Numbered from the stretch's first letter, positions 24,622-33,874 are shown. The stretch is 64,000 nt of DNA from Qipengyuania sp. JC766 (GCF_040717445.1 NZ_JBFEFL010000001.1:2180001-2244000); one strand, 5' to 3'. The notes: generated by a model not told the origin, from the letters alone. Numbers and translations: made by a program.

Positions 24622-26454
24622 ATGCGTCTGAACCGGCTTTGCCTGATCGCGAGTCCCCTGGCCCTTGCGGCCTGCGCCACGATGCCGGCTGCCGAACAGG
24701 CCGGACAGGGAATGTCCGAGACCGCGACGAGCGCGGATATCGACACGCTTTTCGAAGAGTACGACCGGGCGCAGCTCGCCCTGTCGCCGCTGTCCAAGGC
24801 CTATCGCGGCATTCGCGACGACGATTACGGGAAATGGGGCGACTTCTCCGACGCGGCGGCGGTCGAGGAGGAAGCCCTGCTGCAGAGCACCGCGGACCAG
24901 ATGCGGAGCAATTATGCGCTCGAAGACCTTTCGGGGCAGGATGCCCTGTCATATCGCCTGTTCGATTACGATGCGCGCAACAGCGCGAACCTCTTTCCCT
25001 ACCGCGATTACGGCTACACCTTCGACCAGATGAACGGCGCGCAGAGCCAGTTGCCGGCGTTCCTCATCAACATCCATTCGGTGTCCACTTTCCAGCAGGC
25101 GACTGACTATGTCGACCGGATCACCGGCATGGAGCGGGCGCTGGACACGCTGACCGATCAATCGCGCGAGGCGGCCGCGGATGGCATCATGCCGCCGGCC
25201 TGGGTCTACGCCTATGTGATTTCCGACATCGAGAACCTGCTCGAGGCGGGTGACGAGAACGCGATCCTCGAAGATTTTGCGGAAAAGGTCGGCGAACTCG
25301 ACATCTCGAACATGCAGAAGGAGATCACGCAGGGTGCCGCGCGGCAGGCATGGCGCGAAAAGGCGCGGCCCGCCTACGAACGCCTCCTCGCCGAGATGAA
25401 GCGACAGCAGGCGATCGCGCCGACCGACGACGGCGTCTGGCGGTTCCCGGACGGCGATGCCTACTACGCGGCGCTCCTGAAGAACTACACCACCACCGAC
25501 CTGACCGCCGACGAGATTCACGCGATCGGGCTGCGCGAGGTCGAGCGGATCCATGGCGAGATGCGCGCCATCATGGAGCAGGTGGGGTTCGAAGGCGATC
25601 TGCAGGATTTCTTCGAATTCACCCGCACCGATCCGCGGTTCTACTATGATACGCGCGAAGCCTACCTCGCCGATGCCGAGGCGAAGCTGGACGCGATGGA
25701 AGCGAAGCTGCCGGAATTCTTCGCGACCCTGCCGACCGATCCGCTGGTCATCAAGCCGGTCGAGGCGTTCCGCGAACAGAGCGCGGGCAAGGCGTTCTAT
25801 CAGCGGCCGGCGCCCGACGGATCGCGGCCGGGCACCTACTACGTCAATCTCTACAACCTGAAGGACATGAGCCGGAACGAGCTGGAAGCGCTCGCCTATC
25901 ATGAAGGGCTGCCGGGCCACCATCTCCAGCTGTCGATCCAGACCCAGCTCGGCGACGTGCCGCCCTTCCGCCGCTTCGGCGGGATCACCGCCTATTCAGA
26001 GGGCTGGGGCCTCTATTCCGAGGAGCTCGGCAAGGACATGGGCTTCTATACCGACCCGTATTCCGACTTCGGCCGGCTGGGGATGGAGCTGTGGAGAGCC
26101 TGTCGACTGGTCGTGGATACCGGCATCCACCACAAGCGCTGGAGCCGTGAACGCGCGATCCAGTACCTGACGGACAACACGCCCAATCCCGACGGAGACA
26201 TCCGCAAGGCGATCGAGCGCTACATCGTCTATCCCGGCCAGGCGACCGCCTACATGATCGGCAAGCTCAAGATCATGGAGCTGCGCGAGCAGGCGCGGGC
26301 CGAACTGGGCGACCGGTTCGACATCAAGGGCTTCCACGACGCGATCCTGAAGACAGGGCCGGTCCCGCTCAGCCTGATGGAAGAGAACGTCGAGGCATGG
26401 GTTGCCGAGACCAGAGGCAACCGGTCCACGGCGCCTGCGATCATGGGCGAATAA
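24622..26454 (+). CDS. DUF885 family lipoprotein, probable zinc metallopeptidase-like
   Basis: Envelope lipoprotein of 610 residues with a lipobox (ASPLALAAC). The DUF885 domain covers most of the protein; the motif HEGLPGHH starts at His427 and is followed by ITAYSEGWGLYSEELGKDMG, matching the HExxH-like zinc site and downstream Glu of this peptidase-related family. Function is not established; the fold suggests peptide or amide hydrolysis. The start follows GGGAGAATGTC and gives a proper lipoprotein signal. Its stop is 66 bases before the suf regulator; the operator-like inverted repeat between them suggests separate control of suf. Confidence 0.9.
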   Translation: MRLNRLCLIASPLALAACATMPAAEQAGQGMSETATSADIDTLFEEYDRAQLALSPLSKAYRGIRDDDYGKWGDFSDAAAVEEEALLQSTADQMRSNYALEDLSGQDALSYRLFDYDARNSANLFPYRDYGYTFDQMNGAQSQLPAFLINIHSVSTFQQATDYVDRITGMERALDTLTDQSREAAADGIMPPAWVYAYVISDIENLLEAGDENAILEDFAEKVGELDISNMQKEITQGAARQAWREKARPAYERLLAEMKRQQAIAPTDDGVWRFPDGDAYYAALLKNYTTTDLTADEIHAIGLREVERIHGEMRAIMEQVGFEGDLQDFFEFTRTDPRFYYDTREAYLADAEAKLDAMEAKLPEFFATLPTDPLVIKPVEAFREQSAGKAFYQRPAPDGSRPGTYYVNLYNLKDMSRNELEALAYHEGLPGHHLQLSIQTQLGDVPPFRRFGGITAYSEGWGLYSEELGKDMGFYTDPYSDFGRLGMELWRACRLVVDTGIHHKRWSRERAIQYLTDNTPNPDGDIRKAIERYIVYPGQATAYMIGKLKIMELREQARAELGDRFDIKGFHDAILKTGPVPLSLMEENVEAWVAETRGNRSTAPAIMGE

Positions 26455-26487
26455 ACGCTAACGACTCGCAACAATCGGTTTCCGGTT

Positions 26488-26514
26488 GAAATCGGAGCGA
26501 ATTGCTCCGATTTC
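26488..26514. promoter_or_regulatory. Perfect inverted repeat before the suf regulator, probable operator
   Basis: Arms GAAATCGGAGC (26488-26498) and GCTCCGATTTC (26504-26514) are perfect 11-bp complements with a GAATT spacer, ending 6 bases before the regulator's ATG. No Shine-Dalgarno sequence is seen between the repeat and the ATG, so the mRNA may be leaderless, which would place the repeat across the -35 to -10 region. Dyads of this size are what a dimeric Rrf2-type regulator recognises; autoregulation is inferred. Confidence 0.65.
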
Positions 26515-26520
26515 GATCGC

Positions 26521-26943
26521 ATGCGCCTCAGCAACCTTGCAGACTACGCCGTCGTCACGATGAGCGCGGCCGCCCGCCATTGCGGCGGGGCGCGCGTTTC
26601 GTCCGGGCAACTGGCGGAGGAAACCGGCCTGCCGGCACCCACGGTGCAGAAGGTGGTCAGCAAGCTGACGGCGGCGGGGCTGCTGCGCTCCACGCGGGGC
26701 GTCGGCGGCGGATTGCAGCTGGCGCGGCCGGCCGCAGCCATCAGCCTGGCCGAGATCGTGGAGGCGATCGAAGGCCCCATCGCGCTGGTGAGCTGCGTGG
26801 AGGGCGACGACTGCGCGATCCACTCCAATTGCAGCGTGAAGCCGCACTGGCCGATCGTGAACGAAGCCCTGCGCGGCGCGCTGGCGGACATTCCACTGAC
26901 GCGGCTTGCGGGCACGCCGGAAATGACACGGGAAATGGCATGA
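26521..26943 (+). CDS. Rrf2 family Fe-S assembly (SUF) regulator
   Basis: Winged-helix regulator of 140 residues. N-terminal Rrf2 DNA-binding domain ([20 protein letters not shown], then [28 protein letters not shown]) and three cysteines, Cys92, Cys98 and Cys104, spaced CX5CX5C to hold a [2Fe-2S] cluster as in IscR. Such regulators sense cluster supply and repress the suf operon. The gene is first in the operon, overlaps sufB by ATGA, and is preceded by a perfect inverted repeat. It matches the alphaproteobacterial SUF regulator subfamily rather than cyanobacterial SufR. Confidence 0.94.
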   Translation: MRLSNLADYAVVTMSAAARHCGGARVSSGQLAEETGLPAPTVQKVVSKLTAAGLLRSTRGVGGGLQLARPAAAISLAEIVEAIEGPIALVSCVEGDDCAIHSNCSVKPHWPIVNEALRGALADIPLTRLAGTPEMTREMA

Positions 26944-28436
26944 GCGACGATATCGACATTCAGGACAGGCCGGAAACGGATGCCGCGGCGAAGGAAGCTG
27001 CGGCGCGCGCCGCCGAATACGAGTTCGGCTGGCATTCGGACATCGACACCGAATTCGCGCCCAAGGGCCTCACCGAAGACACGGTGAAGTACATTTCGGC
27101 CAAGAAGAAAGAGCCCGAGTGGATGCTCGAATGGCGGCTCAAGGCCTTCCGCCTGTGGCAGACGATGGAAGAGCCGGACTGGGCCAAGATCGGCTATCCG
27201 AAGATCGACTACCAGGACGCGTATTACTACGCCGAGCCGAAGAAGAAGGAAGAGCTGGAGTCGCTCGACGAGCTCGATCCGGAGATCAAGCGGGTCTATG
27301 ACAAGCTCGGCATCCCGATCGGGGAGCAGGAAGTGCTCGCCGGCGTGAAGGGTGCGCGCAAGGTCGCCGTCGATGCGGTGTTCGACAGTGTCAGTGTCGC
27401 CACGACCTTCCGCGAGGAACTGAAGAAGGCGGGCGTCATCTTCCTGTCCATCAGCGAGGCGATCCGCGAATATCCGGAGCTGGTGAAGAAGTGGCTCGGC
27501 AAGGTCGTGCCGCAGCGCGACAACTACTTCGCCACTTTGAATTGCGCGGTCTTTTCCGACGGGACCTTCGTCTACATCCCCGAAGGCGTGCGCTGTCCGA
27601 TGGAGCTCAGCACCTATTTCCGCATCAATGCGGAAAATACCGGGCAGTTCGAACGCACGCTGATCGTGGCGGAGAAGGGCAGCTATGTCAGCTATCTCGA
27701 AGGCTGCACCGCGCCGATGCGCGACGAGAACCAGCTACACGCCGCCGTGGTGGAGCTGGTCGCGATGGACGATGCGGAGATCAAGTATTCGACCGTCCAG
27801 AACTGGTATCCCGGCGATGCCGACGGCAAGGGCGGGATCTACAACTTCGTCACCAAGCGCGGCCTGTGCCAGGGCGCGCGGTCGAAGATCAGCTGGACTC
27901 AGGTGGAAACCGGCAGCGCGGTCACGTGGAAATACCCCTCCTGCGTGCTGAATGGCGAAGGCAGCGTGGGCGAATTCTACTCCGTCGCGGTTACGAATAA
28001 CCACCAGCAGGCGGATACGGGAACCAAGATGGTTCACAATGCGCCGAACACGCGCTCCACGATCATTTCCAAGGGGATCAGCGCGGGCCAGTCCAACAAC
28101 ACCTATCGCGGCTTGGTACGCATCGGTCCGAACGCGGAAAACGTGCGCAACCGGACCGAATGCGACAGCCTTCTGATCGGCGACAGATGCGGCGCGCACA
28201 CCGTGCCCTATATCGAGGTAAAGAACCCCAGCGCGCAGATCGAGCACGAGGCGACGACCAGCAAGATCTCCGACGACCAGCTGTTCTACGCGATGCAGCG
28301 CGGGCTGGACGAGGAGCAGGCCATGGCCCTGATCGTCAACGGCTTCGCCAAGGAAGTGCTGAAGGAACTGCCGATGGAATTCGCCGTCGAAGCGCAGAAG
28401 CTTCTGGCGATTTCGCTCGAAGGGAGCGTGGGGTGA
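26940..28436 (+). CDS. sufB: Fe-S cluster assembly scaffold protein SufB
   Basis: Scaffold subunit of 498 residues of the SufBC2D complex on which new Fe-S clusters are built. Hallmarks include [31 protein letters not shown], the beta-helix core and the C-terminal [28 protein letters not shown], with the conserved Cys in TECDSLL. Length is typical. Start at ATG 26940 inside the stop of the regulator gene (ATGA). The stop overlaps the following small membrane gene by one base, not sufC directly as in E. coli-type operons. Confidence 0.97.
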   Translation: MSDDIDIQDRPETDAAAKEAAARAAEYEFGWHSDIDTEFAPKGLTEDTVKYISAKKKEPEWMLEWRLKAFRLWQTMEEPDWAKIGYPKIDYQDAYYYAEPKKKEELESLDELDPEIKRVYDKLGIPIGEQEVLAGVKGARKVAVDAVFDSVSVATTFREELKKAGVIFLSISEAIREYPELVKKWLGKVVPQRDNYFATLNCAVFSDGTFVYIPEGVRCPMELSTYFRINAENTGQFERTLIVAEKGSYVSYLEGCTAPMRDENQLHAAVVELVAMDDAEIKYSTVQNWYPGDADGKGGIYNFVTKRGLCQGARSKISWTQVETGSAVTWKYPSCVLNGEGSVGEFYSVAVTNNHQQADTGTKMVHNAPNTRSTIISKGISAGQSNNTYRGLVRIGPNAENVRNRTECDSLLIGDRCGAHTVPYIEVKNPSAQIEHEATTSKISDDQLFYAMQRGLDEEQAMALIVNGFAKEVLKELPMEFAVEAQKLLAISLEGSVG

Positions 28437-28639
28437 TGGCTCAGCGCGCAATTGGAATGATCGCAGCAATATGGATCGTTCTCGCCCCCATCACCTCGAT
28501 ATGGTTGATGTGGGAATTCGCGTTCGGGACGCTCACAGATTACTATGTCGGAAACGCCCTGATTTCGCTCATCCTTTTCGGGCCCCCAGCCACGATGGTT
28601 GCCATTTATCTCATCTGGATGAGAAAATCGCATGACTGA
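28436..28639 (+). CDS. Small hypothetical membrane protein within the suf operon
   Basis: Protein of 67 residues with two hydrophobic helices (about residues 5-28 and 40-61) joined by FGTLTDYYVGN, ending in the basic tail MRKSHD. No recognised family. Coding status is supported by a TGATG overlap with sufB at its start and an 8-base overlap with the next gene at its end. Sitting between sufB and sufC, it will be produced at suf levels. A membrane-anchoring or sensing role is conceivable but unsupported. Confidence 0.72.
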   Translation: MAQRAIGMIAAIWIVLAPITSIWLMWEFAFGTLTDYYVGNALISLILFGPPATMVAIYLIWMRKSHD

Positions 28640-29177
28640 CCGCAAGACCCTCAATCTCCGCGAACCCTCGGATGCCGACGAAGCCCCCGCGATCAAGAAG
28701 CGGGGCCGTGGCTGGGAAATCTCCGAGAAGCGGCTCGATGCGCTGCACGAGCGGGCGCGCGACCTGCGTCGTCATTCGTCGGAGGCGCACAAGGCGCTGG
28801 CGAGGCGTTTCGCCGACGCCGACATGGGCCCCTACACCTTCACCCGGCACGCCGTGGTCGGCAGCGCCATCGTCGATTTCAATTGCCACAAGCTCGGCAT
28901 GGCCATCGCGATCGACGAACCGGACCAGAACGATGCCCTCGCCAAGCGCCGGGACAAGAGCCTGGAAGCCGTCGGCATCCGCATCATGCGGATCAAGGCG
29001 GAGGATATCCTGGAAAACATGGATGCTGTGCTCGCCCGGATCACGGCAGGCATGCGCCTGCGGATCGAGGACAAGAAGCAGGCCCGCCGCGAACACAATG
29101 CCAAGAACCCGCGCCAGACCGCGCCGCGCTACGATCGCGCCGGTAACGGTCCGCCGCGCAGAAAACGGAACGACTGA
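28632..29177 (+). CDS. DUF559-type nuclease-fold protein within the suf operon
   Basis: Protein of 181 residues. After a charged N-terminus, residues 40-150 match the DUF559 (Vsr-like, PD-(D/E)XK fold) pattern: LRRHSSEAHKALARRF, then SAIVDFNCHKLGMAIAID and RDKSLEAVGIRIMRI. Asp82 is kept, but in the usual I-E-V-D segment the Glu is Ala93 here, so catalytic activity is doubtful. The C-terminal 30 residues are strongly basic (KKQARREHNAKN, PPRRKRND) and may bind nucleic acid. It overlaps its neighbours on both sides, so it belongs to the operon. Its link to Fe-S assembly is unknown. Confidence 0.8.
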   Translation: MTDRKTLNLREPSDADEAPAIKKRGRGWEISEKRLDALHERARDLRRHSSEAHKALARRFADADMGPYTFTRHAVVGSAIVDFNCHKLGMAIAIDEPDQNDALAKRRDKSLEAVGIRIMRIKAEDILENMDAVLARITAGMRLRIEDKKQARREHNAKNPRQTAPRYDRAGNGPPRRKRND

Positions 29178-29929
29178 TGCTGAAAATCGACAACCTTTCC
29201 GCCGAAATCGACGGCAAGCAGATCCTCGACGGGCTGACGCTGGAAGTGCCCGCAGGCGAGGTCCACGCGATCATGGGCCCCAATGGTGCGGGCAAATCGA
29301 CGCTGGCCTACGTCCTCGGCGGCCGACCGGGATACGAAGTGACCGGTGGATCGGTGCAGTTCGGCGGCGAGGACCTGCTCGGGATGGAAGCGCACGAACG
29401 CGCCGCCGCCGGCCTGTTCCTGGGGTTCCAGTACCCGGTCGAGATACCCGGCGTTTCCAACGTCCAGTTCCTGCGCGAGGCCTTGAACGCGCAGCGCACC
29501 GCGCGCGGCGAGGAGCCGCTCTCGGGCGGCGAATTCCTGAAGCTGGCGAAGGAAAAGGCCGGCCTGCTGAAGCTCGACATGGAAATGCTCAAGCGCAACG
29601 TGAATGTCGGCTTTTCCGGCGGTGAGAAGAAGCGCGCGGAAATGGTCCAGATGGGCATTCTCGACCCGGCCTTCGCCGTGCTGGACGAGACGGACAGCGG
29701 GCTCGACATCGATGCCCTGCGCGTCGTCGGGGACGGCATCAACGCCATCATGCGCCAGCCCGACAAGGGCGTGCTCCTGATCACGCATTACCAGCGGCTG
29801 CTCGAAGTGGTGAAGCCCGACAAGGTGAGCATCCTGTCGCGCGGGCGGATCGTGCGCACCGGCGGTCCGGAACTCGCCGTCCAGCTCGAGGAAGAGGGTT
29901 ACGACGCGGTGATGGGGGAAGTGGCTTGA
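29177..29929 (+). CDS. sufC: Fe-S cluster assembly ATPase SufC
   Basis: ABC-type ATPase of 250 residues that drives conformational change in SufBC2D. Walker A MGPNGAGKST (about residues 33-42), signature FSGGEKKRAEM (about 146-156) and Walker B AVLDETDSGLD (about 167-177). The GFQYPVEIPGV Q-loop segment is characteristic of SufC. Starts with a TGATG overlap after the DUF559-type gene and ends overlapping sufD by TTGA. Confidence 0.97.
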   Translation: MLKIDNLSAEIDGKQILDGLTLEVPAGEVHAIMGPNGAGKSTLAYVLGGRPGYEVTGGSVQFGGEDLLGMEAHERAAAGLFLGFQYPVEIPGVSNVQFLREALNAQRTARGEEPLSGGEFLKLAKEKAGLLKLDMEMLKRNVNVGFSGGEKKRAEMVQMGILDPAFAVLDETDSGLDIDALRVVGDGINAIMRQPDKGVLLITHYQRLLEVVKPDKVSILSRGRIVRTGGPELAVQLEEEGYDAVMGEVA

Positions 29930-30684
29930 GCGAAAGCGTCATCCTCCCCACCCGCAAGGACGAAGCCTGGCGCTATTCGGACGTCGATGCGCTGGCCGGG
30001 ATGGATCTCGGCCGGTTCGACGACTGGCGCGATATCGAAGTGCCCGCAGGCGAGACGTTCCGCGATACGCTCGTTCTCGACAGCGAGGACGGCGTCGAAC
30101 TGCGGCGCATCCGCGTGAAGCTGGGCGAGAAGGCCCGCTGCGAACTGTTTGCCGTGAACGCCGGCGGGCAACTCGGCCGGATCGAGGTCGTCGTGACGGC
30201 GAGCCGCGGCAGCCATTTCGAATTCGGCGGCGTCACTCTGGGCGGCGGGAACACGACGCGCGAATTCGTCACCTGCATGGCGCACGAGGAGCCGGAAGCG
30301 ACCAGCAACCAGGTCGTGCGCAGCGTCCACTGGGGACGCGGCACCGGCAATTTTCTCGGCCGGATCGATGTGGTGCGCGATGCGCAAAAGACCGACGCGG
30401 CGCAGGATTTCAAGGGGCTGCTGCTGGAAAAGGGCGCGAGCGCCAACACCGTGCCGCAGCTGGAGATTTTCGCCGACGACGTGAAATGTGCGCATGGCGC
30501 GACGGTCGGCCGGCTGGACGAGGCGGCACGCTACTACATGGCGGCGCGCGGCATCCCGCCCGAAGCCGCGAAGCGCCTGCTGGTCCGCGCCTTCCTGGCC
30601 GACGCTTTCGTCGGCCTGGATGACGAGGCGGAGCGCGAGCGCCTGCTCGGCATCGCGATTGCCACGATGGACGCGCAGCTGTGA
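29926..30684 (+). CDS. sufD: Fe-S cluster assembly protein SufD
   Basis: Second scaffold subunit of SufBC2D, 252 residues, much shorter than E. coli SufD (423), a reduction common in sphingomonads. It keeps the N-terminal LPTRKDEAWRYSDVDAL, the beta-helix, and the diagnostic C-terminal block LEIFADDVKCAHGATVGRLDEAARYYMAARGIP. The start codon is TTG at 29926, overlapping the sufC stop (TTGA); no ATG or GTG in frame fits. Translation is presumably coupled to sufC. Confidence 0.94.
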   Translation: MSESVILPTRKDEAWRYSDVDALAGMDLGRFDDWRDIEVPAGETFRDTLVLDSEDGVELRRIRVKLGEKARCELFAVNAGGQLGRIEVVVTASRGSHFEFGGVTLGGGNTTREFVTCMAHEEPEATSNQVVRSVHWGRGTGNFLGRIDVVRDAQKTDAAQDFKGLLLEKGASANTVPQLEIFADDVKCAHGATVGRLDEAARYYMAARGIPPEAAKRLLVRAFLADAFVGLDDEAERERLLGIAIATMDAQL

Positions 30685-31907
30685 CCGGTACGGCGATCGA
30701 CACGCGTAAAGCCGATTTCCCCGGCCTTGCGATGCCGGACGGATCGCCTTGGCATTACCTCGACACGGCGGCCACCGCGCAGAAGCCGCAGGCGGTCATC
30801 GATGCGATGTCTCGCGCGCTGGGCGAGGATTACGCGACCGTCCATCGCGGCGTCTATGGCCGCAGCGCGCGGATGACGCTGGGTTACGAGGCCGCGCGGC
30901 GCCGCGTCGCCGAGTTCATTGGCGGGGCGGAAGCGGAAGTGGTGTTCACGAAGGGGGCGACCGAAGGGATCAACCTGGTCGCGAGCAGCTGGGGCGATGC
31001 CAATATCGGCCCGGGCGATCGGATCATGCTCAGCATGCTGGAGCACCATTCCAACATCGTGCCGTGGCAATTGCTGGCCCAGCGAACCGGCGCGACGATC
31101 GATGTCTGCCCGCTGACCGAGGATGGTCTCGTCGATCTCGACTGGCTGGAAGCCAATCTGACCGAACGGCACGCCATCGTCGCGCTCGCCCACGTGTCCA
31201 ACGTGCTGGGTTCTGTCCTCGGCGCGAAACGTGCCGCCCGCGCCGCCCATGCGGTGGGGGCGAAACTGCTGCTCGACGGGTGTCAGTCCGCACCCCGCAT
31301 GCGGCTCGACATGGGCGAACTCGACTGCGACTTCTTCGTGTTCTCGGGCCACAAGCTCTACGGACCGACCGGCATCGGCGTGCTCTGGGCGCGTGAGGAA
31401 CTGCTCGACGCGATGGCGCCCTACCAGGGCGGCGGTTCGATGATCGAGAAGGTCTCGTTCGAACGCAGCACCTGGGCGCCGCCGCCTCAGCGCTTCGAGG
31501 CGGGAACGCCGATGATCACCGAAGCGATCGCGCTGGCGGCTGCCATCGATTACGTCGAGGACGTGGCCGGCGCCGGGGGCATGGAAGGCCTCTTCGAACA
31601 CGAAAGCGGTCTCGCCAGGCAGCTGAGAAACGAATTGAAGCGCTTCAATAGCATCCGGTTGGTCGGCCCGGAGCGGAGTGCGGGGATCGTCTCCTTCGTC
31701 ATGGAAGGGGTTCACCCGCACGATCTCGGCACCATATTGGACGAGGAAAACGTCGCAATCCGGGCCGGACACCACTGCGCACAGCCGCTGATGGAGCATC
31801 TGGACGTCCCCGCCACCGCCCGCGCCAGCTTCGGCCTCTACAGCGACGAAAGCGATATCGAGGCGCTCCTGCGCGGTATCGAACGCACGCAGACCATATT
31901 CGCCTAG
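30681..31907 (+). CDS. sufS: Cysteine desulfurase SufS
   Basis: PLP enzyme of 408 residues that takes sulfur from cysteine for cluster assembly. Schiff-base Lys225 in SGHKLYGPTGIG and persulfide-forming Cys366 in RAGHHCAQPLM; the latter motif marks group II (SufS/CsdA) enzymes. Starts at GTG 30681 overlapping the sufD stop (GTGA). No SufE gene is in the operon, so a partner sulfurtransferase must be encoded elsewhere or be dispensable. Confidence 0.97.
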   Translation: MTGTAIDTRKADFPGLAMPDGSPWHYLDTAATAQKPQAVIDAMSRALGEDYATVHRGVYGRSARMTLGYEAARRRVAEFIGGAEAEVVFTKGATEGINLVASSWGDANIGPGDRIMLSMLEHHSNIVPWQLLAQRTGATIDVCPLTEDGLVDLDWLEANLTERHAIVALAHVSNVLGSVLGAKRAARAAHAVGAKLLLDGCQSAPRMRLDMGELDCDFFVFSGHKLYGPTGIGVLWAREELLDAMAPYQGGGSMIEKVSFERSTWAPPPQRFEAGTPMITEAIALAAAIDYVEDVAGAGGMEGLFEHESGLARQLRNELKRFNSIRLVGPERSAGIVSFVMEGVHPHDLGTILDEENVAIRAGHHCAQPLMEHLDVPATARASFGLYSDESDIEALLRGIERTQTIFA

Positions 31908-31909
31908 GA

Positions 31910-32437
31910 ATGAACGAGATGAACAAGCCAACCGAGGAAAAGGACTTCGTCGCAGCGCCCTCGCCCACGGAGCAGGTCGTGGCGCAAGCGCCGGCGAAAC
32001 CGCCGCGAGCCCGGGTTTCCGATGCTGTCGATCCGGATGCGGAGACCGCGAGCGAGAAGCTGGAGCGCAAGCGCGACTATCTCGAAGGATTCCTGGCGAA
32101 GAAGCCGGAAGAAGCCGGAAACGGCGGCCCCGGCGGTCCGCTGCAACAGGCCGTCGTCGATGCGCTGAAGGAAATCTACGACCCCGAAATTCCGGTCAAC
32201 ATCTACGATCTTGGCCTCATCTACGGCGTGGATGCGACCGAGGACGGCGAGGTGGTAGTCACCATGACGCTGACGACGCCGCATTGCCCGGTCGCCGAAT
32301 CCATGCCGGCCGAGGTCGAGTTGCGCGCAGGTTCTGTGCCCGGCGTGCGCGATGCCGAGGTCAATCTTGTCTGGGATCCCCCATGGAGCCCCGACAAGAT
32401 GAGCGACGAGGCACGGCTCGAACTGGGGATGCTGTGA
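31910..32437 (+). CDS. sufT: SUF system Fe-S assembly protein, MIP18/DUF59 domain
   Basis: Protein of 175 residues with a disordered Ala/Pro-rich N-terminus (about 1-75) and a C-terminal DUF59/MIP18 domain: DALKEIYDPEIPVNIYDLGLIYGV, TLTTPHCPVAESMP with the conserved Cys, and VNLVWDPPWSPDKMSDEARLELGML. SufT-like proteins help mature Fe-S proteins rather than build the cluster. Two start candidates (31910, 31919) are 9 bases apart. Starts 2 bases after sufS and overlaps sufA by TGATG. Confidence 0.92.
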   Translation: MNEMNKPTEEKDFVAAPSPTEQVVAQAPAKPPRARVSDAVDPDAETASEKLERKRDYLEGFLAKKPEEAGNGGPGGPLQQAVVDALKEIYDPEIPVNIYDLGLIYGVDATEDGEVVVTMTLTTPHCPVAESMPAEVELRAGSVPGVRDAEVNLVWDPPWSPDKMSDEARLELGML

Positions 32438-32805
32438 TGGCCGCAACAGACGAAGCAACGAAGACGCGCGAACGCCCGGCCGCGGTCGTCCTGACCGATG
32501 CCGCGGAAGCGCGAATAGCCGAACTGATGGCGAGGGCGCCCGACGATGCGATCGGAGTCAAGCTCTCGACGCCGCGGCGCGGGTGCTCCGGTCTCGCATA
32601 TTCCGTGGACTACGTCTCCGAAAAGCAAAGCTTCGATGAGAAAATCGAAACGCCCGGCGGCACGTTCTACATCGATGGCGCGAGCGTTCTCTACCTCGTG
32701 GGTAGCGTCATGGATTGGGTCGAGGACGATTTTTCCGCCGGTTTCACCTTTGAGAACCCGAACGCCAAGGGTGCGTGCGGCTGCGGCGAAAGCTTCATGG
32801 TCTAG
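32437..32805 (+). CDS. sufA: A-type Fe-S carrier protein (SufA/IscA family)
   Basis: A-type carrier of 122 residues that passes clusters from the scaffold to target proteins. The three cluster-binding cysteines are Cys50 in RRGCSGLAY and Cys114/Cys116 in KGACGCGESF. The first 15 residues are an extra hydrophilic lead. It is the last gene of the suf operon. Its stop codon shares a CTAG tetranucleotide with the stop of the convergent gene on the reverse strand, leaving no space for a separate terminator. Confidence 0.95.
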   Translation: MAATDEATKTRERPAAVVLTDAAEARIAELMARAPDDAIGVKLSTPRRGCSGLAYSVDYVSEKQSFDEKIETPGGTFYIDGASVLYLVGSVMDWVEDDFSAGFTFENPNAKGACGCGESFMV

Positions 32806-33788
32806 GCTTTCGGCCCGCTTTCCTGCTCGGCCATGATGAAATCCAGCAGGGCGCTTTCATAGGCATCGATTTTCCCGTCCGCGGCGATTGCCCGTTCCAG
32901 CCATCCCTGCTCGGCGGCATCCAAGGTTTGTTGCCCCGCGAGATGCCGTGCTCGCCTCTCCGCCATGCGGTCGCGATCGAAGACGGAATCGACAGCTTCG
33001 CCGACTCCTGCGCCAAGGTTCCCGAAGCTTCCGGGCAGTGCCTTCAGGAGGCTGCCCATGAAGCGACCGACGCCGTGCCGACCGTCAGCCATGAAGGCTT
33101 CCAGCTCAAGCGCTCTCTCGCGGCTGATCTGTGCGCTGGGGCCGGAAAAGCCCAGCAGGTAGCTACCGACGCCCCTCACGAAGACGTCCTTCCATTCGGT
33201 CGCGTTGTCCGCGTTCGCGGTCGCTTCCTTGAGCCTGAACAACATTTCCGCTTCGCGACGACCGACGGCGCCGGGGCGATCGCCGCCGGACGAAAAGATC
33301 ACCCGGCGCAATATCTCCGCTTCGACGGCGGTAATGCCCGACGGATTGAGAGAACCTCCCTGCCTCGTCGGACCTTCGCCGTGCAATACCGCTTCCTCAA
33401 TTCGCGCAAGGACGTAGGCTTTCAGCGTTTCAGGTATATTGAAAGCACGCTCCAGGATGCGGACGAGCAACTCCAGCTCGGTCATGGTGCAGAACCGACC
33501 GTCGCCATCTAACTGGGCTATCAGCCACTCGGCCTCCTCGTCGGAAACGTAGTTGCGCGGTTCGGTCCCGTTGATGACGAATTCGCCGATCGCCTCGACC
33601 ATGAAATCGGTCCAGGCTCCGGTCGGCATGGTATTGGCGTGATCGGCGGCGAAGATGGCCTCCGCCTCCGCGCGCGTTATCTTTCCGTCATCGCCCCAGC
33701 CCGCGCGCCGAAGCTGCAGGATTTCATCTGCGGAAATAAAGCCGTCCTGGCCCGCGTTCCGCGCCAGATCGCCGAAATATGCCGTCAT
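32802..33788 (-). CDS. Hypothetical protein with EF-hand-like repeats
   Basis: Acidic protein of 328 residues without signal peptide or membrane segment. A recurring pattern, a short D/G turn followed by I-x-x-x-E-A-x-x-(I/L)-(F/L), appears at least six times: QDGFISADEILQL, DDGKITRAEAEAIF, PSGITAVEAEILRRV, PGAVGRREAEMLFRL, SAQISRERALELEAF and ADGKIDAYESALLDF. This recalls degenerate EF-hand or TerB-like helical repeats. Only some loops have enough acidic residues to bind calcium. I do not recognise a named family. The ATG at 33788 was chosen over one 42 bases upstream. Convergent with sufA with shared stop bases. Confidence 0.75.
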   Translation of the reverse strand: MTAYFGDLARNAGQDGFISADEILQLRRAGWGDDGKITRAEAEAIFAADHANTMPTGAWTDFMVEAIGEFVINGTEPRNYVSDEEAEWLIAQLDGDGRFCTMTELELLVRILERAFNIPETLKAYVLARIEEAVLHGEGPTRQGGSLNPSGITAVEAEILRRVIFSSGGDRPGAVGRREAEMLFRLKEATANADNATEWKDVFVRGVGSYLLGFSGPSAQISRERALELEAFMADGRHGVGRFMGSLLKALPGSFGNLGAGVGEAVDSVFDRDRMAERRARHLAGQQTLDAAEQGWLERAIAADGKIDAYESALLDFIMAEQESGPKA

Positions 33789-33874
33789 CGCCGCTCGTGC
33801 CCCCGAATGAATGGACGTTGAGCGCGGCAATATCGGCCGATTTGCTTAAATCCGGGTTAGCGATAGGGCGTCGA

